Origin: Desulfobacterales bacterium
GTDB taxonomy: Bacteria > Desulfobacterota > Desulfobacteria > Desulfobacterales > Desulfobacteraceae
Direction: 5' to 3'
Assembly (NCBI GenBank): GCA_022361535.1
Contig: JAKSAU010001098.1
Location: 1-37,193, forward strand
DNA: 37,193 bases
The notes under the pieces are model-generated. The model saw nothing but the letters and a program-made list of their open reading frames with translations, was not told where the DNA came from and made no database searches. Every line of letters starts with the position of its first letter. Position 1 is the first letter of the stretch. Position numbers and translations under genes: made by a program. Shown piece after piece: positions 1 through 8,360 of this stretch.

Positions 1-413
1 CCCGCAGGAACCAGCCGAATCTGAACAGGCCAGTGGCCTAAAGCAGACGGCCCGCCAGGTTTAATCTCTTTTCCGCCTGCCAGACCAGGACCTGCCATAG
101 GAAAAGTTTTCATGGCAGCAGAGGGGCATCCGCATCCGGATTCTTGAGTTTTTTCTTTTTCAGCAGCCTGTTTTTTCAACAGTTCTTCAACGGCTTCTTC
201 GTCAAACTCGTCTGCTTCCCGCTCAACAATTTTTAATGCTTCCTGGGGACAGTCACCAAGACAGGCTCCTAAACCGTCGCAGTATTTGTCAGCAATTACT
301 TTGGCTTTTCCATCTATGATTTCAATGGCTCCTTCAGCACAGGAAGGTACACAGTTGCCGCAACCGTCACATTTTTCATCATCAATTTCAATTATTTTAC
401 GGATCACTTTCAT
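1..413 (-). CDS. 4Fe-4S ferredoxin-domain protein, partial (C-terminus off the window)
   Basis: The gene reads leftward from an ATG at 413 and runs off the window edge after about 137 codons. An AAGGAG motif at 421-426 precedes the start. The N-terminal 60 residues form a ferredoxin-like module with C15, C18, C21 and C25 (CxxCxxCxxxC). A second group, C45, C51 and C55 (CDGLGACLGDC), lacks the usual CxxC spacing, so one or two clusters are possible. An acidic and Lys-rich linker and a CGC motif follow, then the start of a domain reading GHWPVQIRLVPAG. Related anaerobe ferredoxins continue from here for about another 130 residues. Likely an electron carrier or cluster-binding adaptor. It lies downstream of the HD gene and hcp on the same strand and may be co-transcribed. 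The exact partner is unknown. Confidence 0.85.
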   Translation of the reverse strand, partial: MKVIRKIIEIDDEKCDGCGNCVPSCAEGAIEIIDGKAKVIADKYCDGLGACLGDCPQEALKIVEREADEFDEEAVEELLKKQAAEKEKTQESGCGCPSAAMKTFPMAGPGLAGGKEIKPGGPSALGHWPVQIRLVPA

Positions 414-486
414 TTTATATCTCCTTCAGTTTCCCTGCTTCAAACTTTTTTCAGGAACCCTGTTATTTACTTAGTATAGAAAAGGA

Positions 487-1221
487 TTATACATCCTTCA
501 TCAAGACTTCTTTTGCCAGTGCACGACCTGAGTCTGTCATGAACAGGCGGTCAATTTTTTTTGAAAACTCATCCGGATCAACTCCGTTTTTCTTCTCGCA
601 TTCACTCATGTTGGTGAGCATATCTGCATCGTACAGCACCTTAAAATTGATGCTTTCATCTTTGCCCGGGCTGTGATGGTGCCCGACTATGTCGCAGACT
701 TCTTCAATGAGCGGCGGCTTTGCCCCCAGTTTCTCCAGCAGGGCTTTTGCTACTGGCGGCCCTTCAAGCTCCTGGTACTTGGCGGCGTTTGAATTATATT
801 TTTCCTCTGCATTTTTTATCCCGATGTCATGAAGGTATGCCGCACAGAGGACTACGGCTAAATTGGCTCTTTCTTTTTTACCAAGGCTTTCTGCAAATCT
901 GGCCACTTTTGAGGCATGGCCTATCCGTTTAAAATCTGTTCCAAAATACCGCTTCATTTCAACGGCCACCCGGTCTTTTAAAAGATCTTCCCGCTGGGCT
1001 ACAAACTCTTCAGGAAGGGTGCCAAGGCATTGTTCGGCAAACTTGCAGTAAGAAGCGCATCCGAAATCCATTTTCGGGTTTACGATCTTTTTTTTGCAGT
1101 TGCCGCAGCGGCGGGTGGCGTCATCCTTGAAAAATTCCATGGGATGTCCGCATTCCGGGCATTCGGTCTCAAAGATCGCATCTTCACTCCAGTATTGGGT
1201 ATCCTGTCCCGGGCATTTCAT
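487..1221 (-). CDS. HD-domain phosphohydrolase with N-terminal zinc-ribbon-like Cys motifs
   Basis: This 244-residue protein starts at ATG 1221 after a GGAAGG motif. The N-terminus carries CxxC pairs at C21/C24 and C40/C43, fitting a zinc ribbon, followed by further cysteines at C55, C59 and C65. An HD domain follows: H102 in the first helix, the HD doublet at 131-132, a HHH run at 181-183 and Asp residues at 198 and 200. This is the metal-binding pattern of HDc hydrolases, which act on nucleotides or other phosphate esters. No substrate can be named from sequence. It sits between hcp (upstream) and the ferredoxin (downstream) on one strand, so a role in the same stress response is an inference from position. 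Confidence 0.8.
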   Translation of the reverse strand: MKCPGQDTQYWSEDAIFETECPECGHPMEFFKDDATRRCGNCKKKIVNPKMDFGCASYCKFAEQCLGTLPEEFVAQREDLLKDRVAVEMKRYFGTDFKRIGHASKVARFAESLGKKERANLAVVLCAAYLHDIGIKNAEEKYNSNAAKYQELEGPPVAKALLEKLGAKPPLIEEVCDIVGHHHSPGKDESINFKVLYDADMLTNMSECEKKNGVDPDEFSKKIDRLFMTDSGRALAKEVLMKDV

Positions 1222-1261
1222 GGTTTCACCTTCCTTATTACTCGTTTATTCTTTTTTGTTC

Positions 1262-1374
1262 TGACGATAACTTTAACTTTTTATCAGGGAGCAGCAGTCT
1301 GGGATCTTATGTGAACCGCAGTTAAAGATGCCAGACTGCTGCGGTAATACCCTATATGCTCAAGTTATCGTTCA
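1262..1374. repeat. Nested inverted repeats between hcp and the HD gene
   Basis: An inner pair GCAGCAGTCTGG (1291-1302) and CCAGACTGCTGC (1331-1342) is a perfect 12-bp inverted repeat with a 28-nt loop. An outer pair CGATAACTT (1265-1273) and AAGTTATCG (1363-1371) encloses it. A third, competing pair is CTTTAACT (1271-1278) with AGTTAAAG (about 1320-1327). No long T-run follows on the minus strand, so a simple terminator is unlikely. The element could be an mRNA-stabilising or processing structure after hcp, a regulatory leader for the HD gene, or a small mobile repeat. Confidence 0.7.
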
Positions 1375-1378
1375 AGCA

Positions 1379-3022
1379 TTAATTGCCTGCCATCATTGCG
1401 GCTACGTCTGCATCCGGCTCGGTAATGGGTTTAATGTCAAAGTTTTCCACCAGAACGTTCAATACTGCAGGAGAAACAAATGCCGGCAGTGTGGGTCCAA
1501 GACGGATACCTTTCACGCCAAGGTGAAGCAGTGCCAGAAGAACTGCACATGCTTTTTGCTCATACCATCCGATGTCAAAGGACAAGGGCAGCTCGTTGAT
1601 ATCTTCCAGGCCGAACACCTCTTTGAGTTTAAGCGCAATCACGGCCAAAGAGTAGCTGTCGTTACACTGGCCTGCATCCAGGACTCTCGGGATACCGCCG
1701 ATATCACCCAGATCCAGTTTATTGTACCTGTATTTGGCACATCCGGCAGTCAGGATAACAGCATCCTGGGGAAGTTTTTCAGCAACTTCAGTAAAGTAAG
1801 CACGGCCTTTCTGGCGGCCGTCACAACCGGCCATAACAACAAAACGTTTAATGGCGCCGGCTTTTACAGCATCAACAACTTTATCGGCCAGGGCAAGTAC
1901 CTGGTTGTGAGCGAAACCACCAACAATTTTACCTGTTTCAAGTTCTGTGGGTGCGGCACAGGTTTTGGCCTGTTCAACAATGGCGGAAAAATCTTTTGCA
2001 CCGCCGTCAGGACGATCTGCAATATGGGTAGCGCCTGCATAAGAAGGACTGCCGGTTGTATAAAGCCGGTCAAGATAAGTATTTTTCTTTTTCAGTGGTA
2101 CCAAACAGTTGGTGGTCATGAGAATAGGACCGTTAAAGGCTTCAAATTCATCATTCTGGTGCCACCAGGATCCGCCGTAGTTGCCCTTCAGATGGCTGTA
2201 TTTTTTAAAAGCAGGATAATAGTTGGCCGGCAGCATCTCGCCATGGGTGTATACATCAACGCCTGTGCCTTCGGTCTGTTTTAAAAGCTCTTCCATATCT
2301 TTAAGATCATGGCCGGAAATCAATATTCCGGGATTTGTCCCAACGCCGATGTTGACCTCGGATAATTCGGGGTGGCCATACGCTCCTGTATTGGCTTCAT
2401 CAAGCGCTGCCATGGTAGTCACGGCAACCTCACCGCATTTAAGAACCAGACCCACCATGTCATCTACGGAAAGGTCTTTAGTGGTAGAGGCCATGGCTTC
2501 GATCATAAAGTCCCAAATATCCTGTTTTTCAACACCGAGTACGGCCGCATGATCTGCATAAGCTGCAACGCCTTTAAGACCAAGAATCAGAAGTTCGCGA
2601 AGAGATCTTACATCTTCATTTTCCGTAGCCAATACACCTACGGTTTCAGCTTTGGCCTGGAAAGTAGATACATCATTTGAATACCAGGTGGCACTTTCAT
2701 GGAGGTCACCACCGATTTTATCTCCTGCTGCATCGGTGAGTTCTTTTTTCAGTACCTGCGCCCTGTTAACCCACTGCACCAAGTTTTCATCATTGAAATT
2801 GGCATTGGTGATCGTGGTGAACAATGCCTGTGCAATAAAGGCGGGAACAGAGTTGGGAACGGAAACACCAGCATCTTTTGACAGGCTTGCAATCAGGGCA
2901 ATACCCTTAAGGTTGAAAATCAACAGATCCTGAAGGTTTGCAGTTGAGTTTTCTTTTCCACACATTCCTTTAACGGTACAACCTTGATTTTTTGCTGCTT
3001 CCTGACATTGAAAACAAAACAT
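1379..3022 (-). CDS. hcp: Hydroxylamine reductase / hybrid cluster protein, class I
   Basis: Hcp is a cytoplasmic Fe-S protein that reduces hydroxylamine to ammonia in vitro and acts as a nitric oxide reductase or S-nitrosylase in other bacteria. The 547-residue product is full length. The N-terminal cluster ligands C3, C6, C15 and C21 have C-x2-C-x8-C-x5-C spacing, as in the [4Fe-4S] class I enzymes of Desulfovibrio. The hybrid cluster ligands are all visible: H238 (SGHDL), E262 (HGEM), C306 (TTNC), C400 (MAGC), C428 (TAGC), C453 (AGQC), E488 and K490 (WYEQK). The ATG at 3022 follows a GGAG motif. It is divergent from an HcpR-like regulator, with an FNR-type box in the shared upstream region. 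Confidence 0.97.
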   Translation of the reverse strand: MFCFQCQEAAKNQGCTVKGMCGKENSTANLQDLLIFNLKGIALIASLSKDAGVSVPNSVPAFIAQALFTTITNANFNDENLVQWVNRAQVLKKELTDAAGDKIGGDLHESATWYSNDVSTFQAKAETVGVLATENEDVRSLRELLILGLKGVAAYADHAAVLGVEKQDIWDFMIEAMASTTKDLSVDDMVGLVLKCGEVAVTTMAALDEANTGAYGHPELSEVNIGVGTNPGILISGHDLKDMEELLKQTEGTGVDVYTHGEMLPANYYPAFKKYSHLKGNYGGSWWHQNDEFEAFNGPILMTTNCLVPLKKKNTYLDRLYTTGSPSYAGATHIADRPDGGAKDFSAIVEQAKTCAAPTELETGKIVGGFAHNQVLALADKVVDAVKAGAIKRFVVMAGCDGRQKGRAYFTEVAEKLPQDAVILTAGCAKYRYNKLDLGDIGGIPRVLDAGQCNDSYSLAVIALKLKEVFGLEDINELPLSFDIGWYEQKACAVLLALLHLGVKGIRLGPTLPAFVSPAVLNVLVENFDIKPITEPDADVAAMMAGN

Positions 3023-3106
3023 GAAACATTCTCCTTATATTTATGTTGGCTAACAAATCATCTTTACATCCTGGGTCCAACCTACTATAGAAAAGAGCGA
3101 GAAACC

Positions 3107-3120
3107 TTGACCTGGATCAA
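3107..3120. promoter_or_regulatory. FNR/HcpR-type operator upstream of hcp
   Basis: TTGAC-CTGG-ATCAA is a near-palindromic 14-mer of the Crp/Fnr type (FNR consensus TTGAT-N4-ATCAA; HcpR boxes described in sulfate reducers are TTGAC-like). It lies about 85 bases upstream of the hcp start. A candidate minus-strand -10 hexamer TATAGT occupies 3084-3089, so the box falls over the -35 region of that promoter. The neighbouring regulator has the ExxSR recognition-helix pattern that reads TTGA half-sites. Confidence 0.65.
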
Positions 3121-3191
3121 GACGACACTTTTTTTAATATTTTTTTCCGGCAACGCTAGGGATAATACTTCAGATAGACAAAGGATATTCT

Positions 3192-3887
3192 ATCATCAAA
3201 CTGTTAAAATCCATACCGCTTTTTTCAGGCCTTTTAGAACAAGAACTTGAAAAACTATCCGGTCTGGCCAAAGAGCTGTCCTTTGGCCGGGGAGAAATGA
3301 TCTTCCAGGAAGGGGATAAGGGCAATGGGTTTTATATTGTAGGGACCGGTAAAATAAAGGTGTTTAAGCTCTCCTTTGAAGGAAAGGAACAGATTCTTCA
3401 TATTTACGGCCCCGGCCACACATTTGGAGAAGTACCGGTGTTTGAGGGCAAAAGCTTTCCAGCCTCTTCCATGGCACTTGAACCCTCAACAATCATTTTT
3501 GTACCCAGGGAATCATTTGTCGACCTGATTACCGAATCTCCCGCCCTTGCCATGAATATGCTGGCAGACCTGTCCAAACGGCTGCGAGCCTTTACAGTCC
3601 AGATTGAAAATTTAAGTCTCAAAGAAGTACCTGCCAGACTGGCAGCATATATCCTGACTTTAGCAAAAGAAGCATCTGCCGGATCAAACGCAGACCAATT
3701 ACCGGATAAGGTGACACTGCCCATCTCCAAGGCCCAATTGGCAAATCTCATTGGCACAACTCCGGAAACCGTGTCGCGTATATTTAAAAAAATGGGAGAT
3801 GCCGACTTGATAAAAGTCGAGACAAAGGATATTCTGATCAAAGATCCTGAAGGGTTATCAGAATTATCTGACGTAGGCCGCCTCTAA
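3192..3887 (+). CDS. Crp/Fnr family transcriptional regulator, HcpR-like (start uncertain)
   Basis: The product has a cyclic-nucleotide-binding fold followed by a helix-turn-helix with recognition helix TPETVSRIFKKM. It contains no cysteines, so it does not bind an FNR-type Fe-S cluster; HcpR proteins studied elsewhere use heme to sense NO. The first in-frame ATG is at 3297 (196 codons), but conserved family sequence is readable upstream in the same frame (LLKSIPLFSGLLEQELEKL and onward) back to about 3192. There is no ATG, GTG or TTG between the in-frame stop at 3135 and 3297. An AAAGGA motif at 3180-3185 sits six bases before ATC at 3192; CTG at 3201 is the alternative. I placed the start at 3192 on this basis. 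It probably controls the divergent hcp gene. Confidence 0.75.
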   Translation: MIKLLKSIPLFSGLLEQELEKLSGLAKELSFGRGEMIFQEGDKGNGFYIVGTGKIKVFKLSFEGKEQILHIYGPGHTFGEVPVFEGKSFPASSMALEPSTIIFVPRESFVDLITESPALAMNMLADLSKRLRAFTVQIENLSLKEVPARLAAYILTLAKEASAGSNADQLPDKVTLPISKAQLANLIGTTPETVSRIFKKMGDADLIKVETKDILIKDPEGLSELSDVGRL

Positions 3888-3959
3888 ACTTCACCCGTTT
3901 TATTTGCCGCTCTTATTCATTTCAGCCCTGCAAATTACAAATCTATTTTTAAGGAAACA

Positions 3960-5132
3960 ATGGCCAAAAAAGTAAAATATACTGTATTCGGCCAGGACCT
4001 TGATCCTGCAGCCATAGAACAGATGGAAAATGCCATATCCCTGCCTGTTTCAGTTAAGGGGGCTCTTTTACCGGATGCTCACAAAGGATACGGTCTTCCC
4101 ATCGGAGGTGTTCTTGCCACGGACAATGCCGTCATTCCTTATGCTGTGGGGGTGGACATTGCCTGCCGGGTTAAGATGTCGGTGCTGCCTATCTCTTTTG
4201 ATCAGTTCGATGATCTTAGAGGTCAGTTAAAACAGGTGCTGGATAAAGAGACCCGGTTTGGCTATGGCAAAGACTATAAACATCCCAACACCCATCCGGT
4301 CATGGACCGGGATTGGGGCTTTTGCCCGACTGTGGCAAACCTCAAGGACAAAGCCTGGAAACAGCTTGGTACCAGCGGGGCAGGTAATCATTTTGCAGAG
4401 TTCGGTCGCCTGAGTATCAAACAAAAAGCGTTGAACCTTTCACCAGGGGATTACATTGCCCTGATAACCCATTCCGGATCAAGGGGAACCGGGGCGGCCA
4501 TTGCAAAACACTATTCCACACTGGCCCAAAAATGTTGCCGTAAACTGCCCAAACATCTCAAACACCTGGCCTGGCTGGACATGGATAAAGAAGAGGGCAT
4601 AGAGTATTTCAAAGCCATGACGCTCATGGGTGAATATTCAGCCGCAAACCACGACATTATCCACAAAAAGATATTCAACGCCCTTGGCGAGAACCCTGCT
4701 GCAACAGTGGAAAACCATCACAACTTCGCATTTAAAGAAAAAATTGGACTCAGACAGGTTATCGTTCACCGAAAAGGGGCTGTCCCGGCATCCAAAGGAA
4801 CCTTAGGAATCATCCCGGGCACCATGACTGATCCGGCCTATGTCGTCAAAGGGTTAGGCAATGAAGAATCGATCAACTCTTCTGCTCACGGAGCCGGCAG
4901 GCTGATGAGCCGGACAGCTGCTTTTAAACGGTTTAGTCAAAAAGATTTGCAGAATGTGCTCACAAAAAACAAGGTGACCCTTATTTCTGCTGGACTTGAC
5001 GAGATACCCATGGCATATAAAAACATTGACCAGGTGATGTCTCAACAAAAGGGTCTTGTTGAGATATTGGCAAAGTTTACGCCGCGCCTTGTTAAAATGG
5101 CTTCTGCCAAGCCGAGAAAAAAATTTCGTTAA
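3960..5132 (+). CDS. rtcB: RtcB-family RNA ligase
   Basis: RtcB joins RNA 2',3'-cyclic phosphate or 3'-phosphate ends to 5'-OH ends using GTP and Mn2+, in RNA repair or tRNA splicing. The 390-residue protein keeps the family motifs: DAHKGYGLPIGG (39-50), GVDIACR with metal-binding C69, GAGNHF with H144, HSGSRG with H171, ENHHNF with H253/H254, and SSAHGAGR with H310, which matches the guanylylated histidine. The length fits the shorter bacterial group rather than the roughly 480-residue archaeal type. ATG 3960 follows AAGGAA. No RtcA cyclase or archease gene is adjacent. It follows the Crp/Fnr gene by 72 bases, so it may be read with it. Confidence 0.93.
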   Translation: MAKKVKYTVFGQDLDPAAIEQMENAISLPVSVKGALLPDAHKGYGLPIGGVLATDNAVIPYAVGVDIACRVKMSVLPISFDQFDDLRGQLKQVLDKETRFGYGKDYKHPNTHPVMDRDWGFCPTVANLKDKAWKQLGTSGAGNHFAEFGRLSIKQKALNLSPGDYIALITHSGSRGTGAAIAKHYSTLAQKCCRKLPKHLKHLAWLDMDKEEGIEYFKAMTLMGEYSAANHDIIHKKIFNALGENPAATVENHHNFAFKEKIGLRQVIVHRKGAVPASKGTLGIIPGTMTDPAYVVKGLGNEESINSSAHGAGRLMSRTAAFKRFSQKDLQNVLTKNKVTLISAGLDEIPMAYKNIDQVMSQQKGLVEILAKFTPRLVKMASAKPRKKFR

Positions 5133-5179
5133 TATATAAACCCCTTAAATTTTAATCAACTTTTGCCAAGGAGGATACT

Positions 5180-6907
5180 ATGGGGAAACTATTGAGAATT
5201 AACACCAAGGAAAAGACTTTTGTCTTTGAAGATGCACCAGAAGCTTATGCAGGTCTCGGAGGTCGGGCCCTGACTTCCAAGATGATCCTGGATGAGGTAC
5301 CAGCCACCTGCCATCCTTTAGGAAAAAACAACAAACTTATCTTTGCCCCGGGTATCATGGCCGGCTCCCCTGCCGCAGATTCCGGCAGACTGTCCGCCGG
5401 TGCCAAATCGCCGTTGACGGGCGGTATCAAAGAAAGTAATGCAGGCGGTCTTGTTTCCCAGAAACTTGCCAAACTTGGTATCCAGGCAATTGTACTTGAA
5501 GACAAACCTGAAGGTGATGACTACTCCATGGTAGTTATCAACAAAGACGGTGTTGAAATCATGGCTGCCGGTGATCTGGTAAAAAAAGGCAACTACGATG
5601 TTATGTCCGCCCTTTGGGACAAGTACGGAAAGAATACCGGTCTTCTTACCATCGGACAGGCCGGTGAACAATGCCTTAAAGGCGCCTCCATCCAGCAGGC
5701 TGACATGAACGGAAACCCCGGTCGTGCTCATGGCCGTGGCGGACTTGGCGCTGTAATGGGCTCCAAAAAAATCAAAGCGATTGTCGTAGACGACAAAGGC
5801 GCAGGACGCGTTGAGGTTAAAGACAAAGACGCATTCAAGGAAGCCAACAAACGCTGGGTAGAGATGCTGCGCAACCACCCGGTTACCGGTGAAGGCCTGC
5901 CTGCCCTTGGTACTGCAGTTCTTGTAAACGTTATTAACGAAGCCGGAACCCTTCCCACCAAAAACTTCAGACAGGGCCGCTTCGACCATGCCCAGGCAAT
6001 CTCGGGCGAATCCATGGCTGAAACCATTGAAAAGCGGGGCGGAGTTCCTTCCGAAGCCTGCCATCCCGGCTGTGTAATCAAATGTTCCAATGTTTACCAC
6101 GATAAAGAAGGTAAGTATCTCACTTCTGGTTTTGAATACGAAACCATTTGGGCGTTTGGGGCACATACCACGATAAAAGAACTTGACGATATTGCCATGC
6201 TGGATCGTCTTTGCGATGATTTTGGTCTTGATACCATTGAAATGGGCGTAACCTTGGGTATTGCAATGGAAGGCGGCATGATCCCATGGGGCGATGGCAA
6301 AGCAGCTATTGATCTGCTCTCTAAAATCGGCCAATTTGCACCTGAAGGCAAGATCATTGGTAACGGCGCACTTTTCACCGGTGACGCCCTTGGCGTAGAC
6401 CGTGTACCTGTTGTAAAAAAACAAGCCCTGCCGGCTTATGACCCTCGTGCCTGTAAGGGTGTAGGCGTAACCTATGCTACAACCCCAATGGGTGCTGACC
6501 ATACGGCTGGTTACGGTGTAACTGCAAACATTTTGGCTGTCGGCGGTACAGTTGATCCTCTGAAAAAAGAAGGAAACATGGAACTTTCCCAGGGTCTTCA
6601 GGTTGCTACTGCAGCTATTGATGCTGCTGGTCTTTGCCTGTTTGTGGCCTTTGCCGTTCTGGATAACGAAGACGGCCTGCCCACAATCTGCCAGATGCTC
6701 AATGCCCAGTACGGTCTTGAACTGACTCCTGATGATGTCCTTGAACTGGGTAAATCAATCCTGAGAAATGAGAAGGAATTTAACAAAAAAGCCGGTTTCA
6801 CTGCTGTGGATGACCAGCTGCCGGAAATGTTCAACGAAGATTTTCCACCCCACAACTCCACTTGGGATTTCACTAATGATGATCTCCAGAAAACCCTGGA
6901 TTTCTAA
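5180..6907 (+). CDS. Aldehyde:ferredoxin oxidoreductase family tungstoenzyme
   Basis: AOR-family enzymes carry a tungsten bis-pyranopterin and one [4Fe-4S] cluster, and typically oxidise aldehydes to acids with ferredoxin. The 575-residue protein starts at ATG 5180 after AAGGAGG. The N-terminal domain has the pterin-contacting segments FAPGIMAGSP and GRGGLGAVMGSKKIKAIVV. Cluster ligands are C294, C298 and C302 (ACHPGCVIKC, C-x3-C-x3-C) with the distal C486 (DAAGLC). DPRACKGVG and TPMGADHTAGY form the C-terminal pterin site. The C-x3-C-x3-C form belongs to a widespread anaerobe subfamily distinct from Pyrococcus AOR, so the true substrate is open. A strong terminator follows, suggesting a single-gene transcript. 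Confidence 0.9.
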   Translation: MGKLLRINTKEKTFVFEDAPEAYAGLGGRALTSKMILDEVPATCHPLGKNNKLIFAPGIMAGSPAADSGRLSAGAKSPLTGGIKESNAGGLVSQKLAKLGIQAIVLEDKPEGDDYSMVVINKDGVEIMAAGDLVKKGNYDVMSALWDKYGKNTGLLTIGQAGEQCLKGASIQQADMNGNPGRAHGRGGLGAVMGSKKIKAIVVDDKGAGRVEVKDKDAFKEANKRWVEMLRNHPVTGEGLPALGTAVLVNVINEAGTLPTKNFRQGRFDHAQAISGESMAETIEKRGGVPSEACHPGCVIKCSNVYHDKEGKYLTSGFEYETIWAFGAHTTIKELDDIAMLDRLCDDFGLDTIEMGVTLGIAMEGGMIPWGDGKAAIDLLSKIGQFAPEGKIIGNGALFTGDALGVDRVPVVKKQALPAYDPRACKGVGVTYATTPMGADHTAGYGVTANILAVGGTVDPLKKEGNMELSQGLQVATAAIDAAGLCLFVAFAVLDNEDGLPTICQMLNAQYGLELTPDDVLELGKSILRNEKEFNKKAGFTAVDDQLPEMFNEDFPPHNSTWDFTNDDLQKTLDF

Positions 6908-6933
6908 ATCCCTGACCATTTGATTTAACTCAC

Positions 6934-6974
6934 AGCGTGGCGGAAAGTTAACTTTCCGCCACGCTTTTTTTTTA
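6934..6974 (+). terminator. Rho-independent terminator of the AOR gene
   Basis: A perfect palindrome with 16-base arms (AGCGTGGCGGAAAGTT and its complement) spans 6934-6965 and is followed by an uninterrupted T-run from 6965. Confidence 0.95.
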
Positions 6975-7073
6975 TCAATTCCCCCATATGGGTGATGCTT
7001 TCTTTTTTTTCCTTATTTATAAGTATATCTTGCAAGTCCTTTGTTCGAACACTTCAAATTAAGGAGAGGACCC

Positions 7074-7694
7074 ATGACCCCAAAATCCGACATCTTCGAT
7101 AAACACTACCAGGACTATCTCAAAAAGATCGACAAAGTTAACAAAGACAGGATAAAAGAAATTCTTGGCCTGGAAATAAATGGTAAAGACATCTGTATTC
7201 CATTTATGGGGGAGGCTTACAAGATTTCCAAAGATGGAATATTTAATTCTGAAGGGACCACGCCCGGATATGCTACCTGCGTAATTTTGGCAAAATACAT
7301 CCTGCATTGTCCCGATGCCCTGCACCAGGATAAGGCATGGGTATCGTTCAAGGATTTCAAACAGACCGCCGCCTTTACCAATGTTAACTTTTTTTCAACT
7401 GACACGGAGCAGGCCATTGCCAAAGGATTCAGTCAAAAGATCGACCGTCTTGAGCAAGCCTGCCAAAATACCGGTGGGACTCCGGTATCTGAAAATATGC
7501 CCTATGATCTGGCTGTGGCATTTAAGATCCTCCCCCGGCTAAGCCTGTTACTCTTGTTCAATGACCAGGATGAAGAATTTGAAGCTGAATGTAAGGTACT
7601 CTTTTACAGACACTCGGAATTCTATCTTGATCCGGAATCCCTGGCCGTGACAGGAGCGGTACTGGCCAAAAGGCTATTGAACCAAACACCCTAA
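7074..7694 (+). CDS. DUF3786 domain protein
   Basis: This 206-residue soluble protein matches the DUF3786 type found mainly in anaerobic Desulfobacterota and Clostridia, recognised by the early GKDICIPFMGEAYKIS segment, the central short-helix region with LAKYILH, and WVSFKDF. Its function is unknown. ATG 7074 is chosen because AAGGAGAGG lies directly upstream at 7061-7069; a TTG 33 bases earlier in frame has no such site. The DUF3795 gene follows after 29 bases, so the two probably form an operon. Confidence 0.8.
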   Translation: MTPKSDIFDKHYQDYLKKIDKVNKDRIKEILGLEINGKDICIPFMGEAYKISKDGIFNSEGTTPGYATCVILAKYILHCPDALHQDKAWVSFKDFKQTAAFTNVNFFSTDTEQAIAKGFSQKIDRLEQACQNTGGTPVSENMPYDLAVAFKILPRLSLLLLFNDQDEEFEAECKVLFYRHSEFYLDPESLAVTGAVLAKRLLNQTP

Positions 7695-7723
7695 TGGTAT
7701 CTCTTATAATTTAAGGAGGATCT

Positions 7724-8179
7724 ATGATGGACTATACACAAATGACCGCACCTTGCGGCCTTGACTGTTTTAACTGCCGTTTTTACCTGGCTAAGACAAC
7801 ACCGGAGGCAATGGAAGAGGTTAAACAAATATCTGAAAAATATAATATGCCTGTGAACATCATGCTTTGTGACGGCTGCAGGAACCATGACGGTAAAATC
7901 CCCTTGCAGAAAAAAGCCTTTGGCCCGGAGCATGAGTGTGCAGCCTATGAATGTGCCAAAGAAAAAGGAGTTACTTTTTGCTCTGACTGCAATTCTTTTC
8001 CCTGTGACAATCTTCACCCATATGCAGATATGGCTTCTGAAGTGCCCCACAATATGAAAGTATTCAATCTATGCCTGATTCAACGAATGGGTGTAGACGA
8101 ATGGGCGCAAACCAAAGCCGCAGAAGTACGCCAAACATATTTTACGTCTCCCTGGACCCTTCAAAAAACTCAAAAATAG
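7724..8179 (+). CDS. DUF3795 Cys-rich protein
   Basis: The 151-residue product has the DUF3795 arrangement. A N-terminal CGLDCFNC (C11, C15, C18) is followed by CDGC and then by ECAAYECAKEKG leading into CSDCNSFPC. The clustered cysteines suggest zinc or Fe-S binding; no catalytic role is established. AAGGAGG at 7713-7719 precedes ATG 7724, and a second in-frame ATG at 7727 is equally usable. It follows the DUF3786 gene closely. Confidence 0.8.
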   Translation: MMDYTQMTAPCGLDCFNCRFYLAKTTPEAMEEVKQISEKYNMPVNIMLCDGCRNHDGKIPLQKKAFGPEHECAAYECAKEKGVTFCSDCNSFPCDNLHPYADMASEVPHNMKVFNLCLIQRMGVDEWAQTKAAEVRQTYFTSPWTLQKTQK

Positions 8180-8200
8180 TCAGGCGATTCCTTTTCTGGC

Positions 8201-8263
8201 ACAGGACATGTTCTGTAAATAGTCCTGTCCGGCAAGACTTTTGTCTTCCGGTACAGGACTATT
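8201..8263. promoter_or_regulatory. Dyad-repeat array, candidate upstream activating sequence for the sigma-54 promoter
   Basis: The heptamer ACAGGAC occurs at 8201-8207 and 8253-8259, and its complement GTCCTGT at 8222-8228. The first copy is half of a near-perfect 16-bp palindrome, ACAGGACATGTTCTGT (8201-8216). The other two are in the arms of a large dyad (8218-8238 and 8243-8263, four-base loop). The array lies about 110-170 bases before the predicted transcription start of the transporter, the usual place for enhancer-binding-protein sites. The 8218-8263 hairpin could also help end transcription of the DUF3795 gene, but it has no T-run. Confidence 0.6.
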
Positions 8264-8344
8264 CTATTCTTCGGCACAGACTTTCAAAACACCAACCCTT
8301 TCTATTTTATTGAAATTATTTAAAATACTTTTTCCGTACTAGCA

Positions 8345-8360
8345 TGGCACACCCATTGCT
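8345..8360 (+). promoter_or_regulatory. Sigma-54 (-24/-12) promoter of the DASS transporter
   Basis: TGGCAC-N5-TTGCT matches the RpoN consensus TGGCAC-N5-TTGCW exactly, with GG and GC separated by ten bases. The predicted start is near 8371, giving a 39-base leader before the gene start at 8410. This also shows that an ATG at 8344, which opens a longer frame, is part of the promoter and not a start codon. Confidence 0.88.

Noticed and set aside
1328..2284. 318-codon frame antisense to hcp
   Set aside because: Shadow of hcp; no ribosome site, and hcp itself is certain.
5318..6502. 394-codon frame antisense to the AOR gene
   Set aside because: Caused by codon bias of the AOR gene; low-complexity product with no family resemblance.
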